64,000 nt of DNA from CAZUXY01 sp964624235 (GTDB taxonomy: Bacteria > Spirochaetota > UBA4802 > UBA5368), in contig CAZUXY010000023.1 in NCBI GenBank assembly GCA_964624235.1, positions 1 through 64,000 of the forward strand. The letters run 5' to 3'. A program made the translations under genes and the position numbers. Under the pieces are notes generated by a model that did not search any database, was not told where the DNA came from, and worked only from the letters and a program-made list of their open reading frames with translations. Positions 17,305-26,199 of the stretch are shown in pieces; position 1 is the stretch's first letter, and each line of letters opens with the position of its first letter.

Positions 17305-20013
17305 TCAATGTGCCTCTCCCCAGTTCATACCCCATCCCATGTCCACCACTATGGGGACCGAAAGATCCAGGGCGCCTTCCATCTCCTTCTTTACCATCTT
17401 TTCGAAAAAGTCCTTCTCGTCCGCCGGTACTTCAAAGACCAGTTCGTCGTGTACCTGCAGTATCATGCGTCCCTTGAGGCCTTCCCCGGTGATGACCTTC
17501 TGGATGCTGATCATGGCAATCTTGATCAGGTCAGCGGCGGTACCCTGCAGGGGAGTGTTGATGGCTACCCTTTCGGCGCCTTCGCGGCGGAACTGGTTCG
17601 GGGAAGCGATCTCGGGTACGGGGCGCCGCCGCCCAAGCAGCGTCTGGACATACCCGTGTTTTTTTGCGAACTCGATGGTTTCGTCGACGTAGCGTTTGAA
17701 ACCCGGATAGGTTTCGAAATGCCGCCGTATGAATTCGGCGGCGTCTTTCATCGATATATCGGCCTGCTGGGAAAGCCCGTAGGGGGAGACGCCGTAGATC
17801 GTGGCGAAGTTTATGACCTTGGCCTGCCGCCGCATCTCCAGGCTTACCTGGTCCATTGCCACACCGAATACCGCCGACGCGGTAAGGTTATGGATGTCGA
17901 TGCCGTTTTTGAAGGCATCTATCATGTTGCGGTCCTGCGAGAGGTGGGCGGCCAGGCGCAGCTCGATCTGGGAATAGTCGGCCGACAGCAGACGAGACCC
18001 TTTTTCAGGAACGAACCCTTCGCGGATTCGGCGGCCCATTTCGTCGCGCACGGGGATATTCTGTAAATTGGGGTCCGACGAGGAAAGGCGTCCCGTGGCG
18101 ACCACGGTCTGATTGTATGAGGTATGGATCCGCCCGGTCCCGCTGTTTACCAGCGCCGGGAGGGTGTCTATGTAGGTGCTTTTCAGCTTGGAGAGGGTCC
18201 GGTATGCTATGAGGTGATCGATGATGGGATGCTCCCCCTTGAGGGATTCAAGCACCTGTATGTCGGTGGACTGGCCGGTCTTGGTCTTCTTTATCGACCG
18301 CAGTTTAAGTTTTTCAAAAAGCACCGCCGAGAGTTCACGGGTCGAGTTGATGTTGAACTCCCGCCCGGCCTCACTGAAAATTCTTTTTTCGGTCTTTTCC
18401 AGGAGCGCGCGGTTTTCGGCGGCAAGCCCGGCGAAGTGGCCTGAGTCTATCTTTACGCCGTGCTCTTCCATTGCGGCAAGGACCTCCAGGAGCGGCATCT
18501 CGATTTCATAGTAGAGTTTCTCCAGCTTTTCATCGTGGATCTTTTTGCTGAGCACCTGGTACAGCCGCAGCGTGATGTCGGCGTCTTCCACGGCGTAATC
18601 GGCCAGTTCCCTGAGGGGGACATCGGTGATGGAAACGGCCTTTTTGCCGGTGCCCACCAGTTCCTTGAAGGTGACGGTTTTATAATCGAGATAGCGCGCC
18701 GCCATATCGTCCATGTTGTGTCGCCGTTCGGTGGGATCGAGCAGGTACGAGGCGATCATGGTGTCGAAGTGGATACCCTTGAGTTTTATTCCGGCACGGC
18801 GCAGTACTATGAGATCGTACTTGATGTTCTGGCCGATCTTTTTAATCGCCGCATCTTCCAGAAGGGGCTTCAGGGCCGCAAGCGACCTTTCGGGGTCCGG
18901 TATTTCTTCGCTGAAAAGGGAACCGGTGAGTATGGGGATATACCATCCCGCACCGGGCTTTACCGAGAGTGATACTCCCACCAGATCGGCCTCCACGGGG
19001 CTTACCGAGGTGGTCTCCGTGTCCACCGAGACCATGCCGGCCTTCCTCACGGCGGCGATTGCCTCGTTCAGGTCATCTTCGTTGCGGATGATGCGGTAAT
19101 CCTTTTTGCCGTCCGGCGCATTCCGTTCGGCGGGGCCGGCCTCTTCCTCGGGGAAGATCTCCCGCACAATGGAGTTCATCTCCAGGGAGACAAAGTACTC
19201 TTTCACCCGCGGAACCCTGAAATCGGGAACGGCGGCCTTTTCGAGATCAAGGACCAGGGGCAGGCCCGTCCTGATGGTGACCAGGTCCCTGCTGAGATAG
19301 GCCATGTCGCGGTGCTCTTCCAGGTTTTCCCTGAGCTTCCCCTTCACTTCGTCAAGACGGGCATAGAGATTGTCGAGACCCCCGAAATCCTTTATGAGCT
19401 TCTGCGCCGTCTTCTCCCCGATGCCGCGCACGCCGGGGATGTTGTCGGATGAGTCGCCGACGAGGGCCATGTAATCGATCACCTGGGCCGGGCCGATGCC
19501 CAGTTTTTCCGTAACCGCGTCAGTGTCGTAGAGCTCGAACTCGGTTATGCCCTTACGGTTGGCATAGATCTTCACGTGTTCGTTCACCAGCTGGTAGGCG
19601 TCCTTGTCACCGGTTACCAGCATCACCTCCAGATCCCCTGTGCCGTATTTCGCGGCGATGGTGCCCAGTACGTCATCGGCCTCGAAATCGGCTTCCTCGA
19701 TACGGGGGATACCCAGCATCTCGATCATGTGCTTGATCTCCTCGATCTGGCTTCGCAGGTCGTCGGGCATCTTTTCACGGTTCGCCTTGTATTCGCTGTA
19801 CATCTGAAAGCGGAATGACTTTTTCGGCGGGTCGAAGGCCACCACCAGGTAGTCGGGTTTCTGGTCGGCGACGAGTTTCATGAGCATGCGGGCGAAACCG
19901 AAGATCGCCGAGGTGTTCTGGCCCTTCGAGTTGACCAGGGGGTTTTTTATGAAGGCGAAATGCGCCCGGTAGCACAGGGCGTGGCCGTCGACGACGAAAA
20001 GTCTTTTCTTCAC
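17305..20013 (-). CDS. polA: DNA polymerase I
   Basis: Replication and repair polymerase of 902 residues with all three domains. The N-terminal 5'-3' exonuclease (FVVDGHALCYRAHFAF, GDKDAYQLV, GDSSDNIPGVRGIGEKTA) spans about 1-290. The 3'-5' proofreading exonuclease begins at VDTETTSVSP, retaining the DxE metal ligands. The family A polymerase domain contains SADYSQIELRLAAHLS (motif A), RRQAKVINFATIYGVSPYGLS (motif B) and LQVHDELVFE (motif C). The protein ends close to the anti-sigma gene, tail to tail. A TATAAT on the minus strand (20117-20112) is a candidate -10 element. Confidence 0.97.
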   Translation of the reverse strand: MKKRLFVVDGHALCYRAHFAFIKNPLVNSKGQNTSAIFGFARMLMKLVADQKPDYLVVAFDPPKKSFRFQMYSEYKANREKMPDDLRSQIEEIKHMIEMLGIPRIEEADFEADDVLGTIAAKYGTGDLEVMLVTGDKDAYQLVNEHVKIYANRKGITEFELYDTDAVTEKLGIGPAQVIDYMALVGDSSDNIPGVRGIGEKTAQKLIKDFGGLDNLYARLDEVKGKLRENLEEHRDMAYLSRDLVTIRTGLPLVLDLEKAAVPDFRVPRVKEYFVSLEMNSIVREIFPEEEAGPAERNAPDGKKDYRIIRNEDDLNEAIAAVRKAGMVSVDTETTSVSPVEADLVGVSLSVKPGAGWYIPILTGSLFSEEIPDPERSLAALKPLLEDAAIKKIGQNIKYDLIVLRRAGIKLKGIHFDTMIASYLLDPTERRHNMDDMAARYLDYKTVTFKELVGTGKKAVSITDVPLRELADYAVEDADITLRLYQVLSKKIHDEKLEKLYYEIEMPLLEVLAAMEEHGVKIDSGHFAGLAAENRALLEKTEKRIFSEAGREFNINSTRELSAVLFEKLKLRSIKKTKTGQSTDIQVLESLKGEHPIIDHLIAYRTLSKLKSTYIDTLPALVNSGTGRIHTSYNQTVVATGRLSSSDPNLQNIPVRDEMGRRIREGFVPEKGSRLLSADYSQIELRLAAHLSQDRNMIDAFKNGIDIHNLTASAVFGVAMDQVSLEMRRQAKVINFATIYGVSPYGLSQQADISMKDAAEFIRRHFETYPGFKRYVDETIEFAKKHGYVQTLLGRRRPVPEIASPNQFRREGAERVAINTPLQGTAADLIKIAMISIQKVITGEGLKGRMILQVHDELVFEVPADEKDFFEKMVKKEMEGALDLSVPIVVDMGWGMNWGEAH

Positions 20014-20225
20014 GATAGATCTCCCGGAGTTGTCTCTGGATTTTAAATGTTGAAAGTCAGGGTTTGATTATGCATGGAGGGGGTACCGGCGGCAATTTTT
20101 TTTTGAAAAATATTATACCATGTTCTGATCGGTGTGAATTTAGTAAGCCGGCGCTTTCATATTTATGTCTGTTTTTTGGATATATGCGGTTTTCGCGGTA
20201 TTCCGTTCTTAACGGACGTTGCTTG

Positions 20226-21083
20226 TCATGTCTTTGAATCTATCAGCCGCTTCAGCCTGGCGGTGTCGACGGTTCTTTTATACAGGGGGGTGTCCTTTTT
20301 TTTGTAGGCGGCCAGGTTCTCCTCGAATGTTTTATTTGCCGTCGTGGTGTAGAAAATGCCCAGAGGATATTTTTCAGTTTCCAGAGACCTGAAGAAGGCT
20401 TGTTTTCTGTCGGTGGGGTCATGGTCGTCGCCCAGGTAATACGTGTTGTTTTTGTACCACTGGTAGGTATTGGTCCTGTTGAAGGTGACGCATGGCTGGA
20501 ATACGTCTACCAGCGAGAACCCCCTGTGGCGTATGGCCGCCTTTAAAATCCGTTTTGTTTCTTCCGGATCGCCGCAATAAGCCCTCGCGACGAAAGCCGC
20601 GTTCAGGGAAACGGCGACAGCGAGGGGATTGAAGGGTTCATGATATACGCCTGAGATCTGCACCGGAGTTGTGAAACCGCGCATGCTGGTCGGTGATGCC
20701 TGTCCCTTGGTAAGTCCGTACACCATGTTGTTATGCACTATCAGGGTAAGGTCGGGATTGCGCCGGACAGCGTGGATAAAGTGGTTGCCCCCTTCCCCGT
20801 AACTGCAACCGTCGCCGCTCTCGACGATAACCGTGAGGCCGGGGTTTGCGGCCTTGATGGCCGTGGCGGCGGGCAGCGCCCTTCCGTGAAGGCCGTCGAA
20901 GAAATTGCAGTTGATATAGTGAGGGGTCTTCGCGGCCTGTCCAATGCCCGACACCATGACCAGGCTGCTTCGGTCGAGTTTCATTTCATCAAAAGTTTTT
21001 TTCACGATGTCGATGATTCTGAAATTGCCGCAACCGGGACACCACGCCATGTCAACAGGATGATCATGATCGTAAATACTCAT
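20226..21083 (-). CDS. korB: 2-oxoacid:ferredoxin oxidoreductase, beta (ThDP) subunit
   Basis: This subunit binds thiamine diphosphate and the proximal iron-sulfur cluster of KorAB-type enzymes, which oxidatively decarboxylate 2-oxoacids (2-oxoglutarate, pyruvate or branched-chain) to acyl-CoA and reduced ferredoxin. It has 285 residues. MAWCPGCGNFRI carries the N-terminal CxxC, GDGCSYGEGGNHFIHAVRRN to NNMVYGLTKGQASPT is the ThDP/Mg motif, and Cys residues at VDVFQPCVTFN complete the typical pattern. It overlaps korA by 20 bases, which implies coupled translation. Substrate is not determinable from motifs; korAB names are by similarity. Confidence 0.9.
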   Translation of the reverse strand: MSIYDHDHPVDMAWCPGCGNFRIIDIVKKTFDEMKLDRSSLVMVSGIGQAAKTPHYINCNFFDGLHGRALPAATAIKAANPGLTVIVESGDGCSYGEGGNHFIHAVRRNPDLTLIVHNNMVYGLTKGQASPTSMRGFTTPVQISGVYHEPFNPLAVAVSLNAAFVARAYCGDPEETKRILKAAIRHRGFSLVDVFQPCVTFNRTNTYQWYKNNTYYLGDDHDPTDRKQAFFRSLETEKYPLGIFYTTTANKTFEENLAAYKKKDTPLYKRTVDTARLKRLIDSKT

Positions 21084-22815
21084 TTTCGCCCCCCCTTTTT
21101 TTATGGTTGAACAACCCTTTTAAAGCATCGGCTATCTCCTCGACGGAGAAGGGCATGCCGTCGTATTTCAGTATGGTTTCATGGAAAGCCAGACCGGTAT
21201 GGAGGGTGAGCAGCCGGCCGAATTGCGATGTCGCGTTGTTCTCGACCATGATTCTTTTGTCCGCTTTCAAAAGATATTTTTCGGTTTCAGGGTGCACGGG
21301 ATACACCTGTCTGAAATGCAGCATCGCTACACCGGGCAGCGCCAGCAGATCGAATGCTTCATGCAGGGCCGTGTATACGGATCCCCAGCAGACGATGATG
21401 CCGTGGTAATCCTTCGGGCCGAAAAAACGGGGTGGCTCTGCCTCACGTATGAGGTGGCGTATTTTCCCCATTCGTTTTTCGACCATTGCGATGCGAACCG
21501 AGGGATCCTCGGTGATGTACCCGCCTTCATCGTGCTCGTCGCTGGCGGAACACACGATGCCCTCGCCGAAACCGGGCACGCCCCGCGGTGATATGCCGCT
21601 ATCAGTGACGGCGTATCTTTTATATGCGGCATCGGTGGCCTTTATGTTTTTTTCAGGAGAAACGATGTCGCGGTCGATTTCCGTGGCCATCGCGGAGGAG
21701 TCGAGAAAAAACTGGTCGGTCAGAATGAACGCGGGAACCTGGTATTTGTCCGCAAGATCGAAAGCCCTGCGGGTCAGTTCTATTCCGTCCTCCAGGGTCC
21801 CCGGGGCGAATATGACGCGGGGGAACTCGCCGTGTCCGGCGTTAAGCACCATGTTCAGGTCGGCCTGTTCGGTCCGGGTGGGAAGGCCCGTGGCGGGGCC
21901 CGGCCTCTGGCCGACGTGTACCACCAGGGGCGTCTCTGACATGCCCGCGAGACTCACGCCCTCGGTCATCAGCGCAAACCCTCCGCCCGAAGTAGTCACC
22001 ATTGCCCTTCCGCCGGCGTACCATGCCCCGACGGCCATATTGACGGCGCAGATTTCATCTTCGGCCTGTTCGACGACGATTTCGAAATTCCCCGACTGCG
22101 ACGCCATGAAAGTCAGCACTTCTGTCGACGGCGACATGGGATACGATGATACGAAATCGCATCCGCCCGCAAGGGCCCCGATGCCTATGGCGTCGCTGCC
22201 GTACAGCCGGGGAGCGTTCTTCGCTTCTTCTGACGCTTTAATGGATATGGTGATATTTTTGACCGCTGATATTTCACCATACCATGAGTATCCGGCGCAG
22301 AGCGCCTCAAGGTTTTTTTCAATTATGGAAGGATCGTCCCGTTTGATATGTGATTTCAGTATGGTTTCGGCCTGTTGTCTGTCGACCGAGATAAGGCAGC
22401 ATATAAAGCCGAAGATGGCCGTGTTGTAATACCGGTTGCTCCCCAGCGCCTCGTCCAGCCTGCCGCGCGGAACGGGAACGGCTGAGCATCCCTTCTCTTC
22501 GATGCAGGAACGGAGATGCTGTTCATCACCTATCACAATCGTCTGGTCATTTATCCGGTCCCTGAAGCGGTCGAAGGCTTTTTCGTTCAAGGGAAAGAAC
22601 AGATCTATCCTTTTAACAAACGCCTGCACTCTGTGTGATGAAATTCTCAGTTCGGTGGAATTATTACCGCCACGGATGCGGGACATGAATTCACTGTAAG
22701 AAAAAACATGGTAACCCCTGAGTTTTGAGGCGGCAGCCGTCATTTCCTCAATCAACTGGATGCCCTGTCCCGCTTCCCCGGATATTACCACTGATAAGTC
22801 GTTCCTATATTCCAT
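21064..22815 (-). CDS. korA: 2-oxoacid:ferredoxin oxidoreductase, fused gamma-alpha subunit
   Basis: The N-terminal 180 residues form the gamma domain (VVISGEAGQGIQLIEEM, SEFMSRIRGGNNSTELRIS), which binds CoA. The alpha domain follows (GSDAIGIGALAGGCDFVSSYPMSPSTEV, VEQAEDEICAVNMAVGAWYAGGRAMVTTSGGGFALM, and the GPATGLPTRTEQADL loop). The gamma-alpha fusion with a separate beta subunit is the standard two-subunit KorAB arrangement. It has 583 residues. No dedicated ferredoxin gene is adjacent. The flavoprotein pair upstream reads in the same direction after a 250-base gap and may be a separate unit. Confidence 0.92.
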   Translation of the reverse strand: MEYRNDLSVVISGEAGQGIQLIEEMTAAASKLRGYHVFSYSEFMSRIRGGNNSTELRISSHRVQAFVKRIDLFFPLNEKAFDRFRDRINDQTIVIGDEQHLRSCIEEKGCSAVPVPRGRLDEALGSNRYYNTAIFGFICCLISVDRQQAETILKSHIKRDDPSIIEKNLEALCAGYSWYGEISAVKNITISIKASEEAKNAPRLYGSDAIGIGALAGGCDFVSSYPMSPSTEVLTFMASQSGNFEIVVEQAEDEICAVNMAVGAWYAGGRAMVTTSGGGFALMTEGVSLAGMSETPLVVHVGQRPGPATGLPTRTEQADLNMVLNAGHGEFPRVIFAPGTLEDGIELTRRAFDLADKYQVPAFILTDQFFLDSSAMATEIDRDIVSPEKNIKATDAAYKRYAVTDSGISPRGVPGFGEGIVCSASDEHDEGGYITEDPSVRIAMVEKRMGKIRHLIREAEPPRFFGPKDYHGIIVCWGSVYTALHEAFDLLALPGVAMLHFRQVYPVHPETEKYLLKADKRIMVENNATSQFGRLLTLHTGLAFHETILKYDGMPFSVEEIADALKGLFNHKKRGGENEYLRS

Positions 22816-23071
22816 GTGGCTAAGACACCTTCCCTTTACGCCGGCAGGTGAGACATCAGGCCGCGCGGCAATGTATCGGTAACGGAATACCGAATGACGT
22901 TATCATATCATACCGGTGGTACGGTGTCAACAACCGATCATGGCAGCAAGAAACTGGTGCGGGGGATCTCCCCGCATAGGGTGGAGTACGAATTCCCGCC
23001 ACTGATTCTCCCGTGCGCGGCAGGCCCGGCGAGCGTGTTGATAATAAGGAAACGTGCCGGTGTTGCCCGGA

Positions 23072-24301
23072 TTATTGACTGTCCGGATTCGGCAGTTCTA
23101 TCTCCAGGTCCGAAACCGGGAACGAGGCGCAGGGATGGAAGTAGCCGGTTTTTTTATCCCCCTCCCTCCTGCCGTCGCTCTCGGGACTCACCCAGATGTC
23201 TCCCCTGATCAGCAGGGTGCGGCAGAACTGGCATTCGCCTGAACGGCATGCCGAGGGCGGCGCCAGCCTGGCGCGCTCAAGCGCCACCAGTACGGATTCC
23301 TTTCCCGACGCGGAAACGGTCTTGATACCATCCCTGGTATGCACCTGCAGGGTGTAGGTCCGCCCGGCCGCGGCCTTAGGATAACTTTCGAAACGTGCGG
23401 GATTCTTTATCTCACCGTACGCTTCGCGGCGGATGCGCCGGAGGGGGACGGCAAGTTGTCGCAATTCGTTCCCCACGAAATCGTACATCAGGTCGGGCCC
23501 GCAGAGGAAATAGGTATCATTTGAGGGATCAGAGTGTTTTTTAATAATGTCGCGTGTGATGAAGCCCTTTTCGCATCCTTCGATCGAGATTTCCTCGCAG
23601 CTCATCACCAGCACAAAGGAAAATTTATCAGGAAAGCGTGAAGCCAGTTCCTTGAACTCCTGGTGGTACATGATATCGGATTCGTCGCTGCAGCCATAGA
23701 TGATCTTCAGTTTCGCGTCCATGCCCCCGTAACAGATTTCCCGGGCCATCGAGCGAAACGGGGTGATACCGGAACCGCCGGCCAGGGCGGTGATGTTTTT
23801 CGAATCCCGGATCGGGTTGTATACCATGAGTCCCATGGGAGCGGAAGTGATCACCTTCACGCCGGCTTTCCAGTTGTTCCATATATAGTCAGTGAAGAAT
23901 CCTCCGGGTGTCTTTTTAATGGTTAGCTCATAAAGTCCCTTCAGGGCGTCGGAGGGGCTGGAGGCAATGGAGTAGGGGCGGGTGATACGGCATCCGTTGA
24001 CGTCCGCCTTTACGCTGAGGTACTGTCCCGCCTGGAAAAAAGCCGGTTCTGTGGTGCCTGAACCTTTATCGGCCTCGAAGGTGTAGGTCCTGGTGGTGCC
24101 GGTTTCCTCTTTAACCTCTTTGATTACCAGGTGCTGACGTGCGGGATGCAGGCGGGACGCCAGTTCGTTGATGAAGGGGGTTTCCGGCTTTTCGGCCCCG
24201 GCCTTGCTGAACCTTCTGGACCGGTTTTTCGTCAGGTTCTTGAAAGCGAGCAGGTCCAGGAGCGACCATTTCACCTTAAACTTCATCGGTTTCTTGTTCA
24301 T
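23072..24301 (-). CDS. Flavodoxin/ferredoxin reductase-type oxidoreductase with C-terminal 2Fe-2S domain
   Basis: This 409-residue electron-transfer protein has an FNR-like FAD domain (ITRPYSIASSP with the RxYS FAD motif), an NAD(P)-binding domain (TALAGGSGITPFRSMARE and FLCGPDLMYDFV) and a plant-type 2Fe-2S ferredoxin domain at the C-terminus (SACRSGECQFCRTLLIRG, then a fourth Cys in HPCASF). It resembles phenol hydroxylase/PaaE-type reductases. ATG 24301 (MNKKPMKFK) overlaps the upstream gene's stop (ATGA). The open frame further upstream is that gene read in another frame and should be ignored. It probably delivers electrons to the adjacent CrtI-like enzyme. Confidence 0.88.
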   Translation of the reverse strand: MNKKPMKFKVKWSLLDLLAFKNLTKNRSRRFSKAGAEKPETPFINELASRLHPARQHLVIKEVKEETGTTRTYTFEADKGSGTTEPAFFQAGQYLSVKADVNGCRITRPYSIASSPSDALKGLYELTIKKTPGGFFTDYIWNNWKAGVKVITSAPMGLMVYNPIRDSKNITALAGGSGITPFRSMAREICYGGMDAKLKIIYGCSDESDIMYHQEFKELASRFPDKFSFVLVMSCEEISIEGCEKGFITRDIIKKHSDPSNDTYFLCGPDLMYDFVGNELRQLAVPLRRIRREAYGEIKNPARFESYPKAAAGRTYTLQVHTRDGIKTVSASGKESVLVALERARLAPPSACRSGECQFCRTLLIRGDIWVSPESDGRREGDKKTGYFHPCASFPVSDLEIELPNPDSQ

Positions 24302-25851
24302 GACCGTACCCCTCCTTTTTCCTGTTCCATGTCCAGCAGCGTCAGAAATGCCTCGGTCTGGCCGCAGAGCAGGGCGCTTGAATACCCGATCGTACGCAGG
24401 CCCCAGCCGCTGGTAAAGCGCAGTCCCTTGATGTGGACATCCTCTTTCATCATCATCATCCTGGGCAGTATGCTGTCCCAGGAATCGGTCTCGTATCCGT
24501 AGATAACGCCCTGGTATGCGCCGGTATACCGGGCGTAGGTAGGCGGCGCCGCTATGTCTATCTCCTCGATATGATCGTGGATGCGGCAGCCGGTGGCCTT
24601 TTCGAAGTCTTCGATCAGATATCCCGCTATCTCGTTCTTTTTGCTGAAATAATCTTTCGGCTCTATCCCCTTCCATGCCTCGGCTTTATACAGTACGGTG
24701 AAAGACATGATGCTCGTCCCCGGAGGGGAGCAGTCGGGAATCGCCCTGTTGAGGCATACCGTGGCCTGCACCGTCGGCCTGCCCAGCCTGGAGAAGTCGC
24801 TGTATAATCTGTCCGTGTCGGTGTCCTGATAGACGAAATAGGAGTAATCGGTAAGACCCAGTTCATCGGGCGAGGCATCCAGTCCGAGAAAAACCACAAA
24901 ACCCGCGCTGGCGACTGATCGGGCGTTGACTGATTTAAGCGCGATGGGAGGGACTTCCGATTCAGGATGGATCATCTCACCGTAGACCCTGGGCGGACCC
25001 GCGCAGCAGAGCACGTGTTCTGTCTTTATGCGCTCACCGCGGAAGGTTTCAACTCCGGTCACCCTGCCTTTCTCTACCAGTATCCTGTCCACACGGGTGT
25101 TGAGTTCGATTTTTCCACCCAGTTCACGAAACCTTCGTTCGAGGGCCTCGGCCATTTCGGTGGACCGGTAACGGGGGATATGGGCGCCCCTGGTCAGAAA
25201 TTTATACAGCATCGCCGCGAAGATGGTGAAGTTTATCCTGGATGTCGGTATCCCCAGATAGCACCAGTAGGCGCAGAGAATGTCTTTCACCTCCCGGGGT
25301 ATCTTAAGGGCCCTGCATACGTCATCGACCGAATAGGCCGCGGTTTTCAGAAAATTCGGGTGCTGTTTAAGGAGCACGTTTTTATCGGGATTGCCTTTGG
25401 ATTGAGCCAGATATCCCAGGGCGTTGATGATCTCCTCGGATAGATTGATGAAGGAGCGTACGTAAGGACGGCTTCCGGGAACGTACTTTTCCATGGCGTC
25501 GATATAGGCGTCTATCCCGAAGGGCATCACCACGTCGATCTTCTTTTCCGGAACGATGAGGCGGTACGCTTCGGGGACCGGGATCCATTCAACCTCTACT
25601 CCCAGTTCACTGAACAGCCTGCCTATATCTCCCGGATTATCTGAAGGGCCGACATCGCACAGCTCGTGTAGCGAGGCCTCGAACTCGAACCGACCCCGCA
25701 CAAAGCTGGTCGAGAAACCTCCCAGGATATTGTGCTGCTCGAGCATGAGCACCTTTTTACCCGAGAGCGCCAGTTGTACGGCGGCGGTCATGCCTCCGTT
25801 GCCGGCACCTATGACGACCGCTTCATATTCCCTGTTCCAACGTGTTTCCAT
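24298..25851 (-). CDS. FAD-dependent oxidoreductase of the phytoene desaturase / retinol saturase family
   Basis: It has 517 residues with an N-terminal dinucleotide-binding fold VVIGAGNGGMTAAVQLALSG, ending in the acidic ribose-binding Glu of LEQHNILGGFSTSF, which is typical of the CrtI/all-trans-retinol saturase group. The C-terminus has GLRFTSGWGLRTIGYSSALLCGQ, matching the FAD-binding end block. The substrate is probably a polyene or other hydrophobic double-bond compound, but no carotenoid genes are nearby. Start-stop overlap with the reductase gene suggests a dedicated two-component system, so a reducing (saturase-like) reaction is plausible (inference). Confidence 0.82.
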   Translation of the reverse strand: METRWNREYEAVVIGAGNGGMTAAVQLALSGKKVLMLEQHNILGGFSTSFVRGRFEFEASLHELCDVGPSDNPGDIGRLFSELGVEVEWIPVPEAYRLIVPEKKIDVVMPFGIDAYIDAMEKYVPGSRPYVRSFINLSEEIINALGYLAQSKGNPDKNVLLKQHPNFLKTAAYSVDDVCRALKIPREVKDILCAYWCYLGIPTSRINFTIFAAMLYKFLTRGAHIPRYRSTEMAEALERRFRELGGKIELNTRVDRILVEKGRVTGVETFRGERIKTEHVLCCAGPPRVYGEMIHPESEVPPIALKSVNARSVASAGFVVFLGLDASPDELGLTDYSYFVYQDTDTDRLYSDFSRLGRPTVQATVCLNRAIPDCSPPGTSIMSFTVLYKAEAWKGIEPKDYFSKKNEIAGYLIEDFEKATGCRIHDHIEEIDIAAPPTYARYTGAYQGVIYGYETDSWDSILPRMMMMKEDVHIKGLRFTSGWGLRTIGYSSALLCGQTEAFLTLLDMEQEKGGVRS

Positions 25852-26199
25852 GGTTTTTCACCCTGTACCTGTATTGCCTCCATGACCCTGCAGCCGTTGC
25901 GCGGGGACATGGGTCTGAAGACGACCGATCTCGACGCGTCGCTGCCGCATCCTGCCCGCTGTGCTGCGATGGATAAAGGAATGCACATAACAACGTTATG
26001 TTCCGATTATGCCGGGATAACCGAATTATCAAGCATTTTTTGATATATTCCGCGAAGATACGCTGAATAAATCGGGTTGGATATGAAACCGGTTTTTAAC
26101 AAAAAGACAGGGCAGCGCTTAAAAATGCTTGATGAAAAAAGTATATCACAAAATCATGTCATATAAACATATAATATTATATAAACGTTAAGAGGTGAT
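25852..26199. other. Divergent intergenic region with a 13-bp inverted repeat
   Basis: About 350 bases, strongly A+T-rich on the right. ATCAAGCATTTTT (26028-26040) recurs as its exact inverse complement at 26121-26133, 80 bases later. A TATAAT at 26170-26175 followed by ATATAA is a good -10 candidate for the acyl-CoA ligase, without a clear -35 box. No credible gene. Confidence 0.55.

Noticed and set aside
23072..24676. 534-residue version of the ferredoxin-reductase protein starting at 24676
   Set aside because: The extra N-terminal part is the CrtI-like gene read in another frame; ATG 24301 with a four-base overlap is the natural start.
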